A stretch of DNA of 64,000 nt from Candidatus Poribacteria bacterium (GCA_958295945.1 OY282386.1:1491371-1555370); one strand, 5' to 3'; shown: positions 19,801 to 28,301, counted from the first letter of the stretch. Numbers and translations: made by a program. The notes: generated from the sequence alone by a model not told the origin.

Positions 19801-20031
19801 GGTAGCGACAAAGCAGGTAGACCCGATCTATCCTTGGCAAAGACACGACTCAAAGCGGATTGGCTCATAGATTGGATGAAAGATCCTCAGAGTTTCCAGA
19901 AAGGAACTGCAATGCCACAGGCATGGCCTATCGCAGGTGGAAAACACATGGCTGTGCCGGGTTATGCCAACGATGATGCTGAAAAACAGATTCGGTTAGT
20001 ACGAGATTATCTCATATCGTTAGGACGTTAA
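16867..20031 (+). CDS. Octaheme membrane-anchored cytochrome c of the bc complex (1054 residues)
   Basis: One N-terminal transmembrane helix (about residues 15-35) is followed by a long Glu/Lys-rich coiled coil (about 40-150). Eight CXXCH motifs are visible: CATCH, CTPCH, CRRCH, CHGCH, CLSCH, CFGCH, CSGCH and CDSCH. Between hemes four and five there is a small beta module with GVVTETATNYLLTADDGT (nt about 18505-18610) that recurs in the cytochrome at 23292 and in Cox2. The repeated KDP, MP and LxxWIxxP segments after each heme indicate tandem cytochrome c domains. It probably accepts electrons from the Rieske protein and acts as a wire or capacitor. The GTG start at 16867 is preceded by GGAGG. 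Confidence 0.85.
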   Translation: MRNNKDIPAEKKSYAVLFFILSALLGLVTVWGFWDEMITRRPWKEFQQQFYQYEYEKTKAELEHAKKNLPEKPSNPEIDTKELSKLENAVETKKVALDEALQERKFEQSKSDAINYKYQHSLHGAHGEETEEVQKWKEKLDEFEKRIEGELTFAVLKAQMEYANENKSLAEFYLSNNDPAKALSTYLIAQKNNPIDTDIADGIVAAQQALDSLDTIKKQFDAVTRLEDKLADVGGIKRKFLGSLLENPFRETRTIVQYYLEEFDYTADRCATCHFSVDRSGYDSEGQENFEVDGDGENFETHQLKHPKVKLGSEAIVIDGFDAEPDEYELSEDGLLTFTDENVFGEVEISYETGYRDVLQTHPARNVLLAKHPVEKFGCTPCHGGQGHGLTAKSAHALTHAEFWLTPVLGMERVKDENGKYIEITSEEKKGYMESNCRRCHDGVMKLDYEVDPETNIPEDYAPTLSKGMDLFETLGCHGCHAVEGYSSLEKIGKVGPSLSKVGSKVNDVKWLEEWIKKPEAYLPETTMPNFFPVHGMTQLVYFKNGGQRTGVVTETATNYLLTADDGTSYTYAKDDVLRIVDEVKSIAKYLADMKDPSLEESQETYSKSESAISAGEETVKTVGCLSCHTVDGLGSDFAPALDSVGNKVKPSYLRKWIENPREYDPDTSMPSLRLSNSELDNVVAYLMSLQKDTPSPLSDSIGEVDTQEGEKLVRTYGCFGCHEIPGFENESKVGADLGEFGAKLYDELDFGDTLEEDVEHSWHGWTIGKLTDPRRFQTRRIVSRMPVFQNLKNDVEDAKAIAVLLKSFQPQPYPLNYIFEHAVEPHRVEKQNQIDAGRRVVKKYNCSGCHIIEGEGGDYQNVIVSHEGLGEATAKQLAPPPLQAEGARVYPNWLFEFLKAPSDIRYGLKVRMPTFDMSDEDATTLVKYFSTLDNEPFPYETIEQPMSTRADLQVGKQIFDALKCDSCHPSQGEVIPTGSDKAGRPDLSLAKTRLKADWLIDWMKDPQSFQKGTAMPQAWPIAGGKHMAVPGYANDDAEKQIRLVRDYLISLGR

Positions 20032-20068
20032 TGTAGGTGCGGATTTCTTTTATGGAGTATCCTACATA

Positions 20069-20425
20069 TTGAAACATCTATTGATTATTGTTGTCATGAT
20101 CCTTGTTTGGTTAAACGGTTTCATTTGGTTAGGGAAACAAATTGACCCAAGCACAAAGTATCCGAATGAAGTTGAGTATCATTATGCAAGATATTGTGCC
20201 GGATGCCACGGGAACAGTGGTGAAGGCAATGGGAGAATAGGACGGTTTAAAAAATTAGACCCTGCAGACCTAACAGACAACACCCTATGGTCAATGCATG
20301 AAGATGAACAATTGCTGAATAGTATACGAGATGGAAAAAACGATATGCCAGCGTTTCACTATTATCTCAGCGTTGATGAACAAGAGGAACTTCTTGAATA
20401 TATCAAGAAAAGTTTCAGACCTTAA
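20069..20425 (+). CDS. Monoheme membrane-anchored cytochrome c
   Basis: A 118-residue protein with an N-terminal anchor or signal (residues about 3-20) and one heme site CAGCHG near residue 46. A distal Met is likely in NDMPAFHYYL. It is a cytochrome c class I-type carrier (cytochrome_CBB3-like). It is the last gene before a strong terminator, 37 bases after the octaheme gene, so it probably belongs to the same complex or is its electron acceptor. The start is TTG 20069; the Shine-Dalgarno match is weak (GGAG about 12 bases upstream). Confidence 0.85.
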   Translation: MKHLLIIVVMILVWLNGFIWLGKQIDPSTKYPNEVEYHYARYCAGCHGNSGEGNGRIGRFKKLDPADLTDNTLWSMHEDEQLLNSIRDGKNDMPAFHYYLSVDEQEELLEYIKKSFRP

Positions 20426-20456
20426 CTATCACGGATATCCGTGATAGTTGTTTTTT
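20424..20456 (+). terminator. Terminator of the bc operon built on the CACGGATATCCGTG palindrome
   Basis: A perfect 26-base palindrome (13 bases per arm, AACTATCACGGAT and its complement) overlaps the stop codon of the monoheme gene and is followed by G then TTTTTT. The central 16 bases equal the palindrome at 14405, so the site may also bind a regulator. Confidence 0.85.
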
Positions 20457-20527
20457 AGGGTTTGCCAATTCAAATCTTAAGGTGTTAATATAATAAAAGT
20501 TTAATTATTAATTTAAGGAGTAGAACG

Positions 20528-21292
20528 ATGAAAAACTTAAAAATCATATTCACATTACTTATTATCGGGACAATGACCAGTCTTGCATTTGCCGGCAATA
20601 TCACTGGAACAGTAATCTATGAAGGAGATGCTCCAGCACGTACTGCCCTGACAATTAACACGACTGAACAACATTGTATTGATTCAACTGCGGGTGCGAA
20701 ATCTGAGAATCTTGTTGTATCTAAAGGTAAAGGTATCCAGAATGTTGTGATTTATGCGCGGGGTAGGGGTTATACAGTTACACCACTCAAGGAGAATGTA
20801 GTTGTTGACCAAAAGAACTGTCGTTATTTGCCGCATGTGCTCGTTGTTCCGACAGGATCTACCGTAGATCTTACCTCAAGCGATCCGGTAGCACACAATG
20901 TTCATTCTCATGCTGAAAAGAATGAGGGAAAGAATATCCTAATCGCTGAAAAAGGCACAACGTATACTTATACAATCACTAAAGCAGAAGCGATTAAGTT
21001 GACATGTGATATTCATGCCTGGATGTCAGGTTACATTGTTGCAGTAGATAGCAATTTTTATGCTGTAACAGGACAGAAAGACGACAAAGATAAATTCATT
21101 GATCCGGATACCTATGAAAAATCTACTGATACTGGTAAATTTACATTGAAAGATGTTCCAGCAGGTAGAACGAGAGTTATTGCTTGGCATGAAGATCTCG
21201 GATCTGCTAACAAAACCGTAGAAGTACCTGAAGAAGGTGATGTTACAGTTGAATTTAAGAGTTCAGATTTCAAAAAGCCTAAGAAAAAATAG
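20528..21292 (+). CDS. Exported cupredoxin-like protein with carboxypeptidase-regulatory-like domain
   Basis: A 254-residue protein with a signal peptide ending SLAFAG. The middle has blue-copper-type ligands: His in PVAHNVH, Cys and His in TCDIH, and Met in the adjacent AWM. The C-terminal part (FTLKDVPAGRTRVIAWHE) resembles a carboxypeptidase regulatory or transthyretin-like domain. It is paralogous to the protein at 27502. It sits between two respiratory gene sets and may carry electrons as a plastocyanin-like periplasmic shuttle. Copper binding is inferred from motif order only. The ATG is preceded by AAGGAG. Confidence 0.7.
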   Translation: MKNLKIIFTLLIIGTMTSLAFAGNITGTVIYEGDAPARTALTINTTEQHCIDSTAGAKSENLVVSKGKGIQNVVIYARGRGYTVTPLKENVVVDQKNCRYLPHVLVVPTGSTVDLTSSDPVAHNVHSHAEKNEGKNILIAEKGTTYTYTITKAEAIKLTCDIHAWMSGYIVAVDSNFYAVTGQKDDKDKFIDPDTYEKSTDTGKFTLKDVPAGRTRVIAWHEDLGSANKTVEVPEEGDVTVEFKSSDFKKPKKK

Positions 21293-21368
21293 AGTTCTTG
21301 ACACTGTTTGAATCACAAAGAGTGGAATTTTAAACTTATTGTAATCCATTGAATATAGGACACGAAAG

Positions 21369-23276
21369 ATGCGTTGTTGCTCTCCAAAAACTCTGAAGAG
21401 AATATATTTCATACTCGCAGTGATGCTACTCGGGTTTGCGCTATTTGCTGTTCTTCCTGCATTCGCACAAGACGTGACAGATGAAGAATATCGACCATTC
21501 CCAATGATTGGAAGTCGAAACGCAGCTTGGATCGCCGCGCAGCTACATCTGCTCTTCGGTTCCTTCATTCTCGGTGTCCCAATGTTTGCTGTTATTATTG
21601 AGTTCATCGGTTGGAAGACCAAAGATGAACGATACGACAGGATGGCACATGAGTTTATCAAACTTTGTATGGGGGCATTCTCTACAACAGCACTGCTGGG
21701 TGGCGTTCTTGTCTTTATCCTTGTATGGTGTTATCCAAAGGTTTTGAGTAAGCTGAGTGGAATCTTTGGTCCGACAATGATATTCTACGTTGTTCTGTTC
21801 TTTGGAGAAACTTTTACGTTATACATCTATTATTATGGTTGGGATAAGATGCAGGGACGGTTTAAATGGATACACCTTGTCCTTGGTGTTCTGTTAAACT
21901 TGTGGGGAACAGCCATCATGTTTGTATCAAATACATGGCTCACCTATCAAACGAGTCCTGCAACGCAATTTAAAAAGTTGTCCAATGAAACAAAGGAAGC
22001 ATGGATTGAAAGCATGTTAACTCAAAATCCTGAGATGACACGTGCTGAAGTTCTTGAAGGGATAACTGCCAACTCTGTTATTCCGCTTCACAATGAGGCA
22101 GGAGACTTCTTAGCAAATGTATGGGAAGCAGTCAACAACTTTACATGGATGCCAGTCAATATTCACAGACTAATTGGTAACATCGCATTTGGCGGATCTA
22201 TTGTTGCAGCTTATGCCGCATTCCGGTTCCTCGTCGCTAAAACAAAAGAAGACAAAGCACATTACGATTGGATGGGATATAACGGAAACTTCATCGCATT
22301 GTGTGGACTTATACCGTTGCCATTCGCAGGTTATTGGTTGGGTAGAGAAATCTACATGTTCAATAACACCATGGGGATCAATATGATGGGGAATCTCTTC
22401 TCATGGTTATTTATCATTCAAGCCGTGATGATTGGTGTACTATTTATCGGGGCGAACTACTATCTATGGTCTGGAATGGGAAGAATTGAAGGGGCTGAAA
22501 TATATGCGCGTTATCGTCCATATATGATTGCAATCATCGTCATCTGTGTTGCTGTATGGATGACCCCTCGAACACTATCAACAATTTCTTCTGCATCTGA
22601 GCTGAGTGCAATGGGAGGGGCAAACCACCCACACCTCGGTTTCTTTGGATTGATGACTGCGAAAAATACCGCTGTGAACATCATTATCCTGACTACCTTC
22701 TTGAGTTTCTTGTTCTATAGAAGATCGGGTAAGACACCTACTGCAAGTTGGAAAGGTATTGGTAACATTGTCATTTCTATACTATTCTTCTTGGGTGCTG
22801 TTTTAATTGTAGTTATTGGCATCGTTGGGTTCAGTAAGAAGTTACCTGATGGTTTTCGCGTCAACGTCTTAACACCTTGGCAGGTGATGGTTGCACTTGG
22901 TGTCATGGTAGTAGTTACAATCATTGATATATTCATGTATAGAAAAGCAACGACTTCAGGAACTATCAAATGGGGTGGGATGACAGAACGGTCACAATAC
23001 GTTCTTATATTACTTGCTATCACCTTTACCTCATTGATGGGGTTAATGGGATATGCCCGTTCAGGTCTACGGGAAGGATGGCATATATTCGGTGTTCATA
23101 GAGACACCTCTGTTGATGCATTCACACCTACTCTAAGCGAAGCTGTGAATATGGTATCAATCATAATGGTTATCTTTTTCGCACTAGTCGGATTTATTTT
23201 CTGGCTCGGTCTTTGGGGAGAGAAAAAGAAGCAACCTGAAGTTCCAATGGAAACAGTAGCAGAGAATAACGATTAA
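21369..23276 (+). CDS. CydA-like (cytochrome bd subunit I family) membrane protein
   Basis: A 635-residue polytopic protein with about 12-14 helices. After a first hydrophobic segment the CydA-like core begins (AAWIAAQLHLLFGSFILG), with the QLH histidine typical of the family. The E. coli Q-loop motif GRQPW is not apparent, and no CydB gene lies in the window. The gene is followed closely (15 bases) by cytochrome c genes. Such CydA-like plus cytochrome c sets occur in anammox planctomycetes and Nitrospira-type genomes, where the function is debated. It may be a cytochrome c-linked oxidoreductase rather than a quinol oxidase. Confidence 0.75.
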   Translation: MRCCSPKTLKRIYFILAVMLLGFALFAVLPAFAQDVTDEEYRPFPMIGSRNAAWIAAQLHLLFGSFILGVPMFAVIIEFIGWKTKDERYDRMAHEFIKLCMGAFSTTALLGGVLVFILVWCYPKVLSKLSGIFGPTMIFYVVLFFGETFTLYIYYYGWDKMQGRFKWIHLVLGVLLNLWGTAIMFVSNTWLTYQTSPATQFKKLSNETKEAWIESMLTQNPEMTRAEVLEGITANSVIPLHNEAGDFLANVWEAVNNFTWMPVNIHRLIGNIAFGGSIVAAYAAFRFLVAKTKEDKAHYDWMGYNGNFIALCGLIPLPFAGYWLGREIYMFNNTMGINMMGNLFSWLFIIQAVMIGVLFIGANYYLWSGMGRIEGAEIYARYRPYMIAIIVICVAVWMTPRTLSTISSASELSAMGGANHPHLGFFGLMTAKNTAVNIIILTTFLSFLFYRRSGKTPTASWKGIGNIVISILFFLGAVLIVVIGIVGFSKKLPDGFRVNVLTPWQVMVALGVMVVVTIIDIFMYRKATTSGTIKWGGMTERSQYVLILLAITFTSLMGLMGYARSGLREGWHIFGVHRDTSVDAFTPTLSEAVNMVSIIMVIFFALVGFIFWLGLWGEKKKQPEVPMETVAENND

Positions 23277-23291
23277 CAGGAGATTAGAACG

Positions 23292-24833
23292 ATGAAAAAA
23301 ACGCTTATCAGGACAGGATGTCTAATCTTAATGGTTGTGAGTTTCATTGCCTTTATTGCAAAGGCACCTGCTTTTCCAATTGCATCAGAAAACCTATTGC
23401 CATGGTCAGTTTGGTTCACAATATCAGTACTGATTAACATGGTCTTGTGGTTTCCTGTGATGAAATTGGTAACGTTCTCTTTAGGAGTAATTTGGTTTTA
23501 CGCATTTATTGCCGCACTTGTTCCAGATACATCAACAGCAACAGGTACTGTAACCGAACTGGATTGGTCTGATCCTGATGCAGTCGTAGAAATAGGGGCT
23601 GCTATTTTCAATATAAAAGGACAGTGTGCAGCATGTCATACAGTGGATACTTCTGCACCTCCAGGAAGATGTCCTGACCTGACAGATATTGGCATCAACG
23701 CAGCAAACCGTGTAGCAGGAATGGATGCGAAGTCTTATCTAATTGAATCGCTCTATGATCCGGGGAAATATTTGGTGCCTGGTTATGGTAAGATTATGCC
23801 AGAAGTATGGAAAAAACCGATTGAACTCACTAAGTTAGAAATTGCAGCGGTTATCGCCTTTCTACAGAGTCAAGGTGGTGAAATTGACCCAGAACCCTTT
23901 GATGAACCCATTGATAGAGCAAATATTGAGACAGCGGCTACAGCATTACCACCACTGCTTACAGGTAATCCTGATGCAGGAAGAAAAGTTTTTATAGACC
24001 AAGCATGTATTTCCTGTCATGTTGTCCAAGGTGTTGAAAATCCAAAAGCGGGTGAAGCAAGTGAAGACTTTGAAGTTGTCACCGCCCCAGAACTTACTGA
24101 AATTGCTGCTTTCAATGAAGCGCGTTACCTTGAAGAATCTGTTTTAAAACCACATGCACAAATCGTTAGCGGATATGGAACAGCAAAAGTCAAAGCCAAC
24201 GGAACTGCCTACGATGGTACTATAGTTTCACAAGATGAGGAAAAAGTTGTAATTAGGACGACAGCAGCCGACGGTACAGAAACAGAACATACCATATTAT
24301 TTAGTGAATTTGATGAAGAACCAGTTGATGAAGAGGATATTGTAAATCTTAAGGACAATGGGTTTTTCACATTAACAATTACACCTAAAGATTCTGATGC
24401 ACCTGTCAGTGGAGCAATTATTGAGGAAACAACTGATAAAGTTACGCTGAAAGTTGGTGAAGAAACAAGAAGTTTCTCAAAAACTGATTTGAAAATGATG
24501 ATGACGCTTACAATCTTTGATGTAGGAGAGACAGCGGGTGAATATGTGTCCGGCACAATGGATGATGACGAGATCGTCTTGATAGTTGATGGAAGCAAAG
24601 AAACATTTGAAACATTTGATGTAGAAGATTTTGTCTTAGCAGTAGGTTCAGGCAAAAAGTTACTTATTAAATCTCCAATGCCTGATAACTTTCCGGATAT
24701 ATTAACTGTGACACAGTTAGCGGATTTAATTGCATTTTTGAGTACTTTGACTGGAACCGCTACAGATGAAACTACTACTGACGATATTGAACAATCTGAA
24801 ACCACTGATTCATCAGAAGAAGCATCAGAATAG
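23292..24833 (+). CDS. Diheme cytochrome c with three inserted small beta modules
   Basis: A 513-residue protein. Two to three N-terminal hydrophobic segments precede two cytochrome c domains with CAACH (near residue 115) and CISCH (near residue 238). After the second heme the domain is interrupted by about 160 residues. These hold three copies of a short beta module (nt about 24190-24315, 24400-24505 and 24535-24650); one contains GAIIEETTDKVTLKVGEE followed by SKTDLK. The cytochrome fold then resumes with SPMPDNFP, the likely Met ligand. It lies 15 bases after the CydA-like gene and is probably its partner. The tail is acidic, Thr/Ser-rich and low complexity. Confidence 0.82.
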   Translation: MKKTLIRTGCLILMVVSFIAFIAKAPAFPIASENLLPWSVWFTISVLINMVLWFPVMKLVTFSLGVIWFYAFIAALVPDTSTATGTVTELDWSDPDAVVEIGAAIFNIKGQCAACHTVDTSAPPGRCPDLTDIGINAANRVAGMDAKSYLIESLYDPGKYLVPGYGKIMPEVWKKPIELTKLEIAAVIAFLQSQGGEIDPEPFDEPIDRANIETAATALPPLLTGNPDAGRKVFIDQACISCHVVQGVENPKAGEASEDFEVVTAPELTEIAAFNEARYLEESVLKPHAQIVSGYGTAKVKANGTAYDGTIVSQDEEKVVIRTTAADGTETEHTILFSEFDEEPVDEEDIVNLKDNGFFTLTITPKDSDAPVSGAIIEETTDKVTLKVGEETRSFSKTDLKMMMTLTIFDVGETAGEYVSGTMDDDEIVLIVDGSKETFETFDVEDFVLAVGSGKKLLIKSPMPDNFPDILTVTQLADLIAFLSTLTGTATDETTTDDIEQSETTDSSEEASE

Positions 24834-24862
24834 ATTGGGAAGAACTTAATAGGAGAAAAGCA

Positions 24863-25645
24863 ATGAAAAGGGTTTCACTTTTCACAATATGTTTCTTAAT
24901 ATTCATTGCATCATGGGTATTTCTGAAATACGTGGTGGGTGGTCTTATTTCAGTCCCAATTCCTAATAGTGTAATCGCAATGTATATGGCGTTGATCCTT
25001 ATTGCTATTCTGGTACATGTCTCCGTAGAAGATACGAGATTTGAAGAATTTATCAGGCCAATCCATGAAACACTTGTTGATGAGAAACGCAGTACCCGTC
25101 GTGTAGTTCTTGCAGTTCTGATTCCAATTCTAATGTTAGGGTATACATATACAAATATTGCTCAGAAGGCAAATCCTGCAGGAGATCCACGGGTTGCACA
25201 CCCAGTTCCTCCATCCGAATTTATATTGACACATAAAGATAAGGAAATTGGCACAATGCAGGAGGTAGAAAACCCTTATCGTCATTATGAGAAGGATGAT
25301 CCTGAAGAATTTAAGTCTCATGTAGAAAATGGACGAAATGTTTACTATGACAACTGCTTCGTCTGTCATGGAGATCATCTTGATGGAAAGGGACATTTTG
25401 CACACGGTTTTCAACCGCTACCAGCGAACTTTCAAGACCCTGGAATCATTCCGAATTTCCAAGAATCTTTCTTCTTTTGGAGAATAAGCAAGGGTGGACC
25501 AGGTTTACCTAATGCTGGTACCCCTTGGAACTCCGCAATGCCAGTATGGGAAGAGATATTAACTGAAGAAGAGATCTGGGATGTAATTCTCTTTTTGTCT
25601 CATTATACTGGTTATTCATATCGGTCATTTGGTGAGGGACACTAA
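24863..25645 (+). CDS. Monoheme membrane cytochrome c
   Basis: A 260-residue protein with two or three N-terminal hydrophobic segments and one CFVCHGD heme site near residue 170. A Met in the NSAMPVWEE segment is the likely distal ligand. It is a cytochrome_CBB3-like domain. It sits between the diheme cytochrome and the next cytochrome, with gaps of 29 and 2 bases, so all three are co-transcribed with the CydA-like gene. AGGAG precedes the ATG at 24863. Confidence 0.85.
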   Translation: MKRVSLFTICFLIFIASWVFLKYVVGGLISVPIPNSVIAMYMALILIAILVHVSVEDTRFEEFIRPIHETLVDEKRSTRRVVLAVLIPILMLGYTYTNIAQKANPAGDPRVAHPVPPSEFILTHKDKEIGTMQEVENPYRHYEKDDPEEFKSHVENGRNVYYDNCFVCHGDHLDGKGHFAHGFQPLPANFQDPGIIPNFQESFFFWRISKGGPGLPNAGTPWNSAMPVWEEILTEEEIWDVILFLSHYTGYSYRSFGEGH

Positions 25646-25647
25646 TC

Positions 25648-27366
25648 ATGAGAACAACATTTTTTGTCCTATTTATCCTTATGTTTAGTTTGTTTGTAGT
25701 TACTCTTACCTCTTATACCCAAGAAGCTCCAGAAGTTTCTGAACGTGGGAAAGAGGTATATGAGGAAAGCTGCGCGCACTGCCACGGTATTGAAGGTCGT
25801 GGAGATGGCAGTGCAGCAGAAAACCTTCTACCGAGACCGAGAGACTTCACTGGTGGCGTTTACAAAATCAGATCTACAGAAAGTGGCGAATTACCTACAG
25901 ATCAAGACTTATTTGATATAATTACGAATGGAATGCCAGGTTCATCAATGCCAGAGTGGGAAAGTGCACTCAGTGCAGATGACCGTTGGGAACTTGTTGC
26001 ATATATAAAAACTTTTTATAGCGGGTTTCAAGAATTAAAAGAGAGTGAGACATTACCAAGACTCATTAATTTAACTGGAAAAGTAAAATACTCTCAAGAA
26101 AGTGTTGAAATTGGTAAAGTGCTTTATACTGAACTGGGTTGTATTGAATGTCACGGAAATGTTGGCAGAGGTGATGGCACTTCCGCACCAACATTGGTTG
26201 ATAGTTGGGATTATAGAACATGGCCAGCTAATTTATCACAGGGATGGAACTATAGAGGAGGATCAACCACGGAAGATATTTTTAAGCGATTTATCGGTGG
26301 AATTGCTGGTTCACCTATGCCTGCATTTGAAGGTGACACTTTCTATCATTTTGGGTTGACACCCGAAGAATCAAAACGTGCTGTCGAATTGGAAAACAAA
26401 GAAGAGATTACACCAGAAGATGAAGCTGAATATGCAAAGTATTCAGAGAAAATGGAAAACGCGATTGATGCTGCACTTGATCGCGCGGAAGGAACTGAGT
26501 TAACACCCGAAGCACAGAAAATCTATGATGATGCAATGAAGGTTGTTTATGAAAAAAGTTGGCATCTGGCAAACTATGTCAAATCTCTTTCACCAGAAAA
26601 ACGACCTGAGTATGCTATTGGAAACAATGTACTGAGATCACAGTATAAAGAAGGCGATTTACCAACATTTGACGATGCTGAATGGGAGACACTTGAATCA
26701 AGTTATTACCCACTTGTTGGACAAGTGATAGTTGAACCGAGACAGTTTAATCCAACAATAGACTCCGTGAATGTCAAGTCATTCTACAACGATACTGAAG
26801 TAGCATTTTTGTTCACATGGGATGACAGAACGAACAATACTTCTGTGGAAGAAACTGAAAACTTCGGTCAATCCTTTATAGATGGTTTGGCAATTCAGTT
26901 TCCGGTTAAAGTGCCCAAGGGGCCAACAGATGAAAAACCCTATTTTCTATGGGGTGGAAGAAAACCTGTCTATCTGTGGCAGTGGATGGCTTCAGAACCA
27001 GAAACAATAAAGGAACTTACTGCAAAGGGCATGTCCAATGCAGGGTTACAAGAAGATCAAGGGAATGTTCAAGCAGAGAGTGAATACAAAGAGGGACAAT
27101 ACAGACTATGGGTTAAACGCGCATTAAAAACTGAAGATAAGAAGGATTTGCAGATTGAACCTGCTGTATTTGTACCGATTGCTTTTTCAGCATGGGATGG
27201 TGCAAACGGTGATATTGACACGAAACGCGCGATAACAAGTTGGTATACATTTGTTCTGGAACCAGTACCTTCCTCAAGAAGGTTTATATATCCACCTTTA
27301 GTCGCATTACTCTCGTTAGGTTTATTAGTCGGTTTGCGACAGTTTGTACAAAGAAAAAATACTTAA
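25648..27366 (+). CDS. Diheme cytochrome c fused to an ethylbenzene dehydrogenase gamma-like heme domain
   Basis: A 572-residue protein with a signal peptide (about residues 1-24). Cytochrome c domain 1 has CAHCHG near residue 46 and domain 2 has CIECHG near 164. A charged linker (about 245-300) follows. The C-terminal part (about 345-545) resembles the heme b-binding gamma subunit of DMSO-reductase-type enzymes such as ethylbenzene dehydrogenase. Its strands include VAFLFTWDD, DGLAIQFPV and GQYRLWVKRAL. A C-terminal helix anchors it. The fusion could collect electrons from a periplasmic donor; no molybdoenzyme is in view. Confidence 0.78.
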   Translation: MRTTFFVLFILMFSLFVVTLTSYTQEAPEVSERGKEVYEESCAHCHGIEGRGDGSAAENLLPRPRDFTGGVYKIRSTESGELPTDQDLFDIITNGMPGSSMPEWESALSADDRWELVAYIKTFYSGFQELKESETLPRLINLTGKVKYSQESVEIGKVLYTELGCIECHGNVGRGDGTSAPTLVDSWDYRTWPANLSQGWNYRGGSTTEDIFKRFIGGIAGSPMPAFEGDTFYHFGLTPEESKRAVELENKEEITPEDEAEYAKYSEKMENAIDAALDRAEGTELTPEAQKIYDDAMKVVYEKSWHLANYVKSLSPEKRPEYAIGNNVLRSQYKEGDLPTFDDAEWETLESSYYPLVGQVIVEPRQFNPTIDSVNVKSFYNDTEVAFLFTWDDRTNNTSVEETENFGQSFIDGLAIQFPVKVPKGPTDEKPYFLWGGRKPVYLWQWMASEPETIKELTAKGMSNAGLQEDQGNVQAESEYKEGQYRLWVKRALKTEDKKDLQIEPAVFVPIAFSAWDGANGDIDTKRAITSWYTFVLEPVPSSRRFIYPPLVALLSLGLLVGLRQFVQRKNT

Positions 27367-27501
27367 TCTTTTAGATGAATGTGTTGGGACGAGTATGTTC
27401 CACACCTTGAAAATTAACGAAAAGCACCTTTGGATGTTGAGTATCGCAAGTATCCTAAGCGATGCGTAATATATCATTGGGTGTTGATAAAGGAGAAAAA
27501 A

Positions 27502-28296
27502 ATGAAAATTAGAGTGTTCGCGTCTTTTATGGTTCTTCTTGCATGTTGTTTTGGTTTGATTGTGCTTGCAGACAACCACGAAGAAGAGAATAATATGCTT
27601 GTTTTTCCAGAAGCGTATACACCCATGAAGGTTAATGGCGGCGGGAAAATCACTGGTCTCGTCAAGTTTGAAGGTGAAGTTCCTGAAATGAAAAAACTTG
27701 ATATAAACAAAGACAAAGTAGTTTGTGGAAAAGAACCTAAGTTTGATGAATCCGTTGTCGTTGGTGAGAACAAGGAACTGAAAAATACGATTGTCTATCT
27801 TATGGACATAGTTAAAGGTAAAGATTTTGACGCAGAGTCAAAAAAACCGGAAATCGATCAAGAAGGCTGTAAATTTACACCACACGTCCAGATCGTCCCT
27901 GTTGGTGCACGCCTAACAATGCTTAATAATGCACCAATTACGCATAATGTTCATATACTTCTTAATGATGCAGATATGGGGCAAGATATTAACAAATCAC
28001 AGAACAGGATGCTTAAGAAACTACGGATCAAGGGAATTGCTAAAGCAGGTGGTCCAGTAGAAGTTAAATGTGATATTCATAGTTGGATGAAAGCATATAT
28101 CGCTTATGTCCCACATCCATATTTTGCTGTAACCAATGAAAAGGGTGAATTCACACTTGAAAATGTGCCACCAGGAACATATAAATTGGGTTTTTGGCAT
28201 GAAGTCTGCGGGACAAATAACAAAGAACCGCAAACTGTTACAGTTGCCGCCGGTGGTGAGGTAAAACAAGATTTCACACTGAAACTTCCAGAGTAG
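27502..28296 (+). CDS. Exported cupredoxin-like protein, paralogue of 20528
   Basis: A 264-residue protein with a signal peptide ending near LADN. The copper-site order PITHNVH, VKCDIHSWM (His, Cys, His, Met) matches the protein at 20528. The C-terminal GEFTLENVPPGTYKLGFWHE resembles a carboxypeptidase regulatory-like domain. The internal sequence differs enough to indicate an old duplication. It probably serves as an electron shuttle near the CydA-like and heme-copper oxidase sets. ATG 27502 was chosen over an upstream in-frame start because AAAGGAG lies directly before it. Confidence 0.7.
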   Translation: MKIRVFASFMVLLACCFGLIVLADNHEEENNMLVFPEAYTPMKVNGGGKITGLVKFEGEVPEMKKLDINKDKVVCGKEPKFDESVVVGENKELKNTIVYLMDIVKGKDFDAESKKPEIDQEGCKFTPHVQIVPVGARLTMLNNAPITHNVHILLNDADMGQDINKSQNRMLKKLRIKGIAKAGGPVEVKCDIHSWMKAYIAYVPHPYFAVTNEKGEFTLENVPPGTYKLGFWHEVCGTNNKEPQTVTVAAGGEVKQDFTLKLPE

Positions 28297-28301
28297 TTAG
28301 T

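Noticed and set aside
20424-20456. Palindrome as a phage attachment site
   Set aside because: It overlaps a stop codon, is followed by a T-run and has no integrase nearby; a terminator explains it better.
24209-24805. 198-codon antisense frame opposite the diheme cytochrome
   Set aside because: Low-complexity Ser/Val-rich translation mirrors the acidic repeats of the real gene; no ribosome site.
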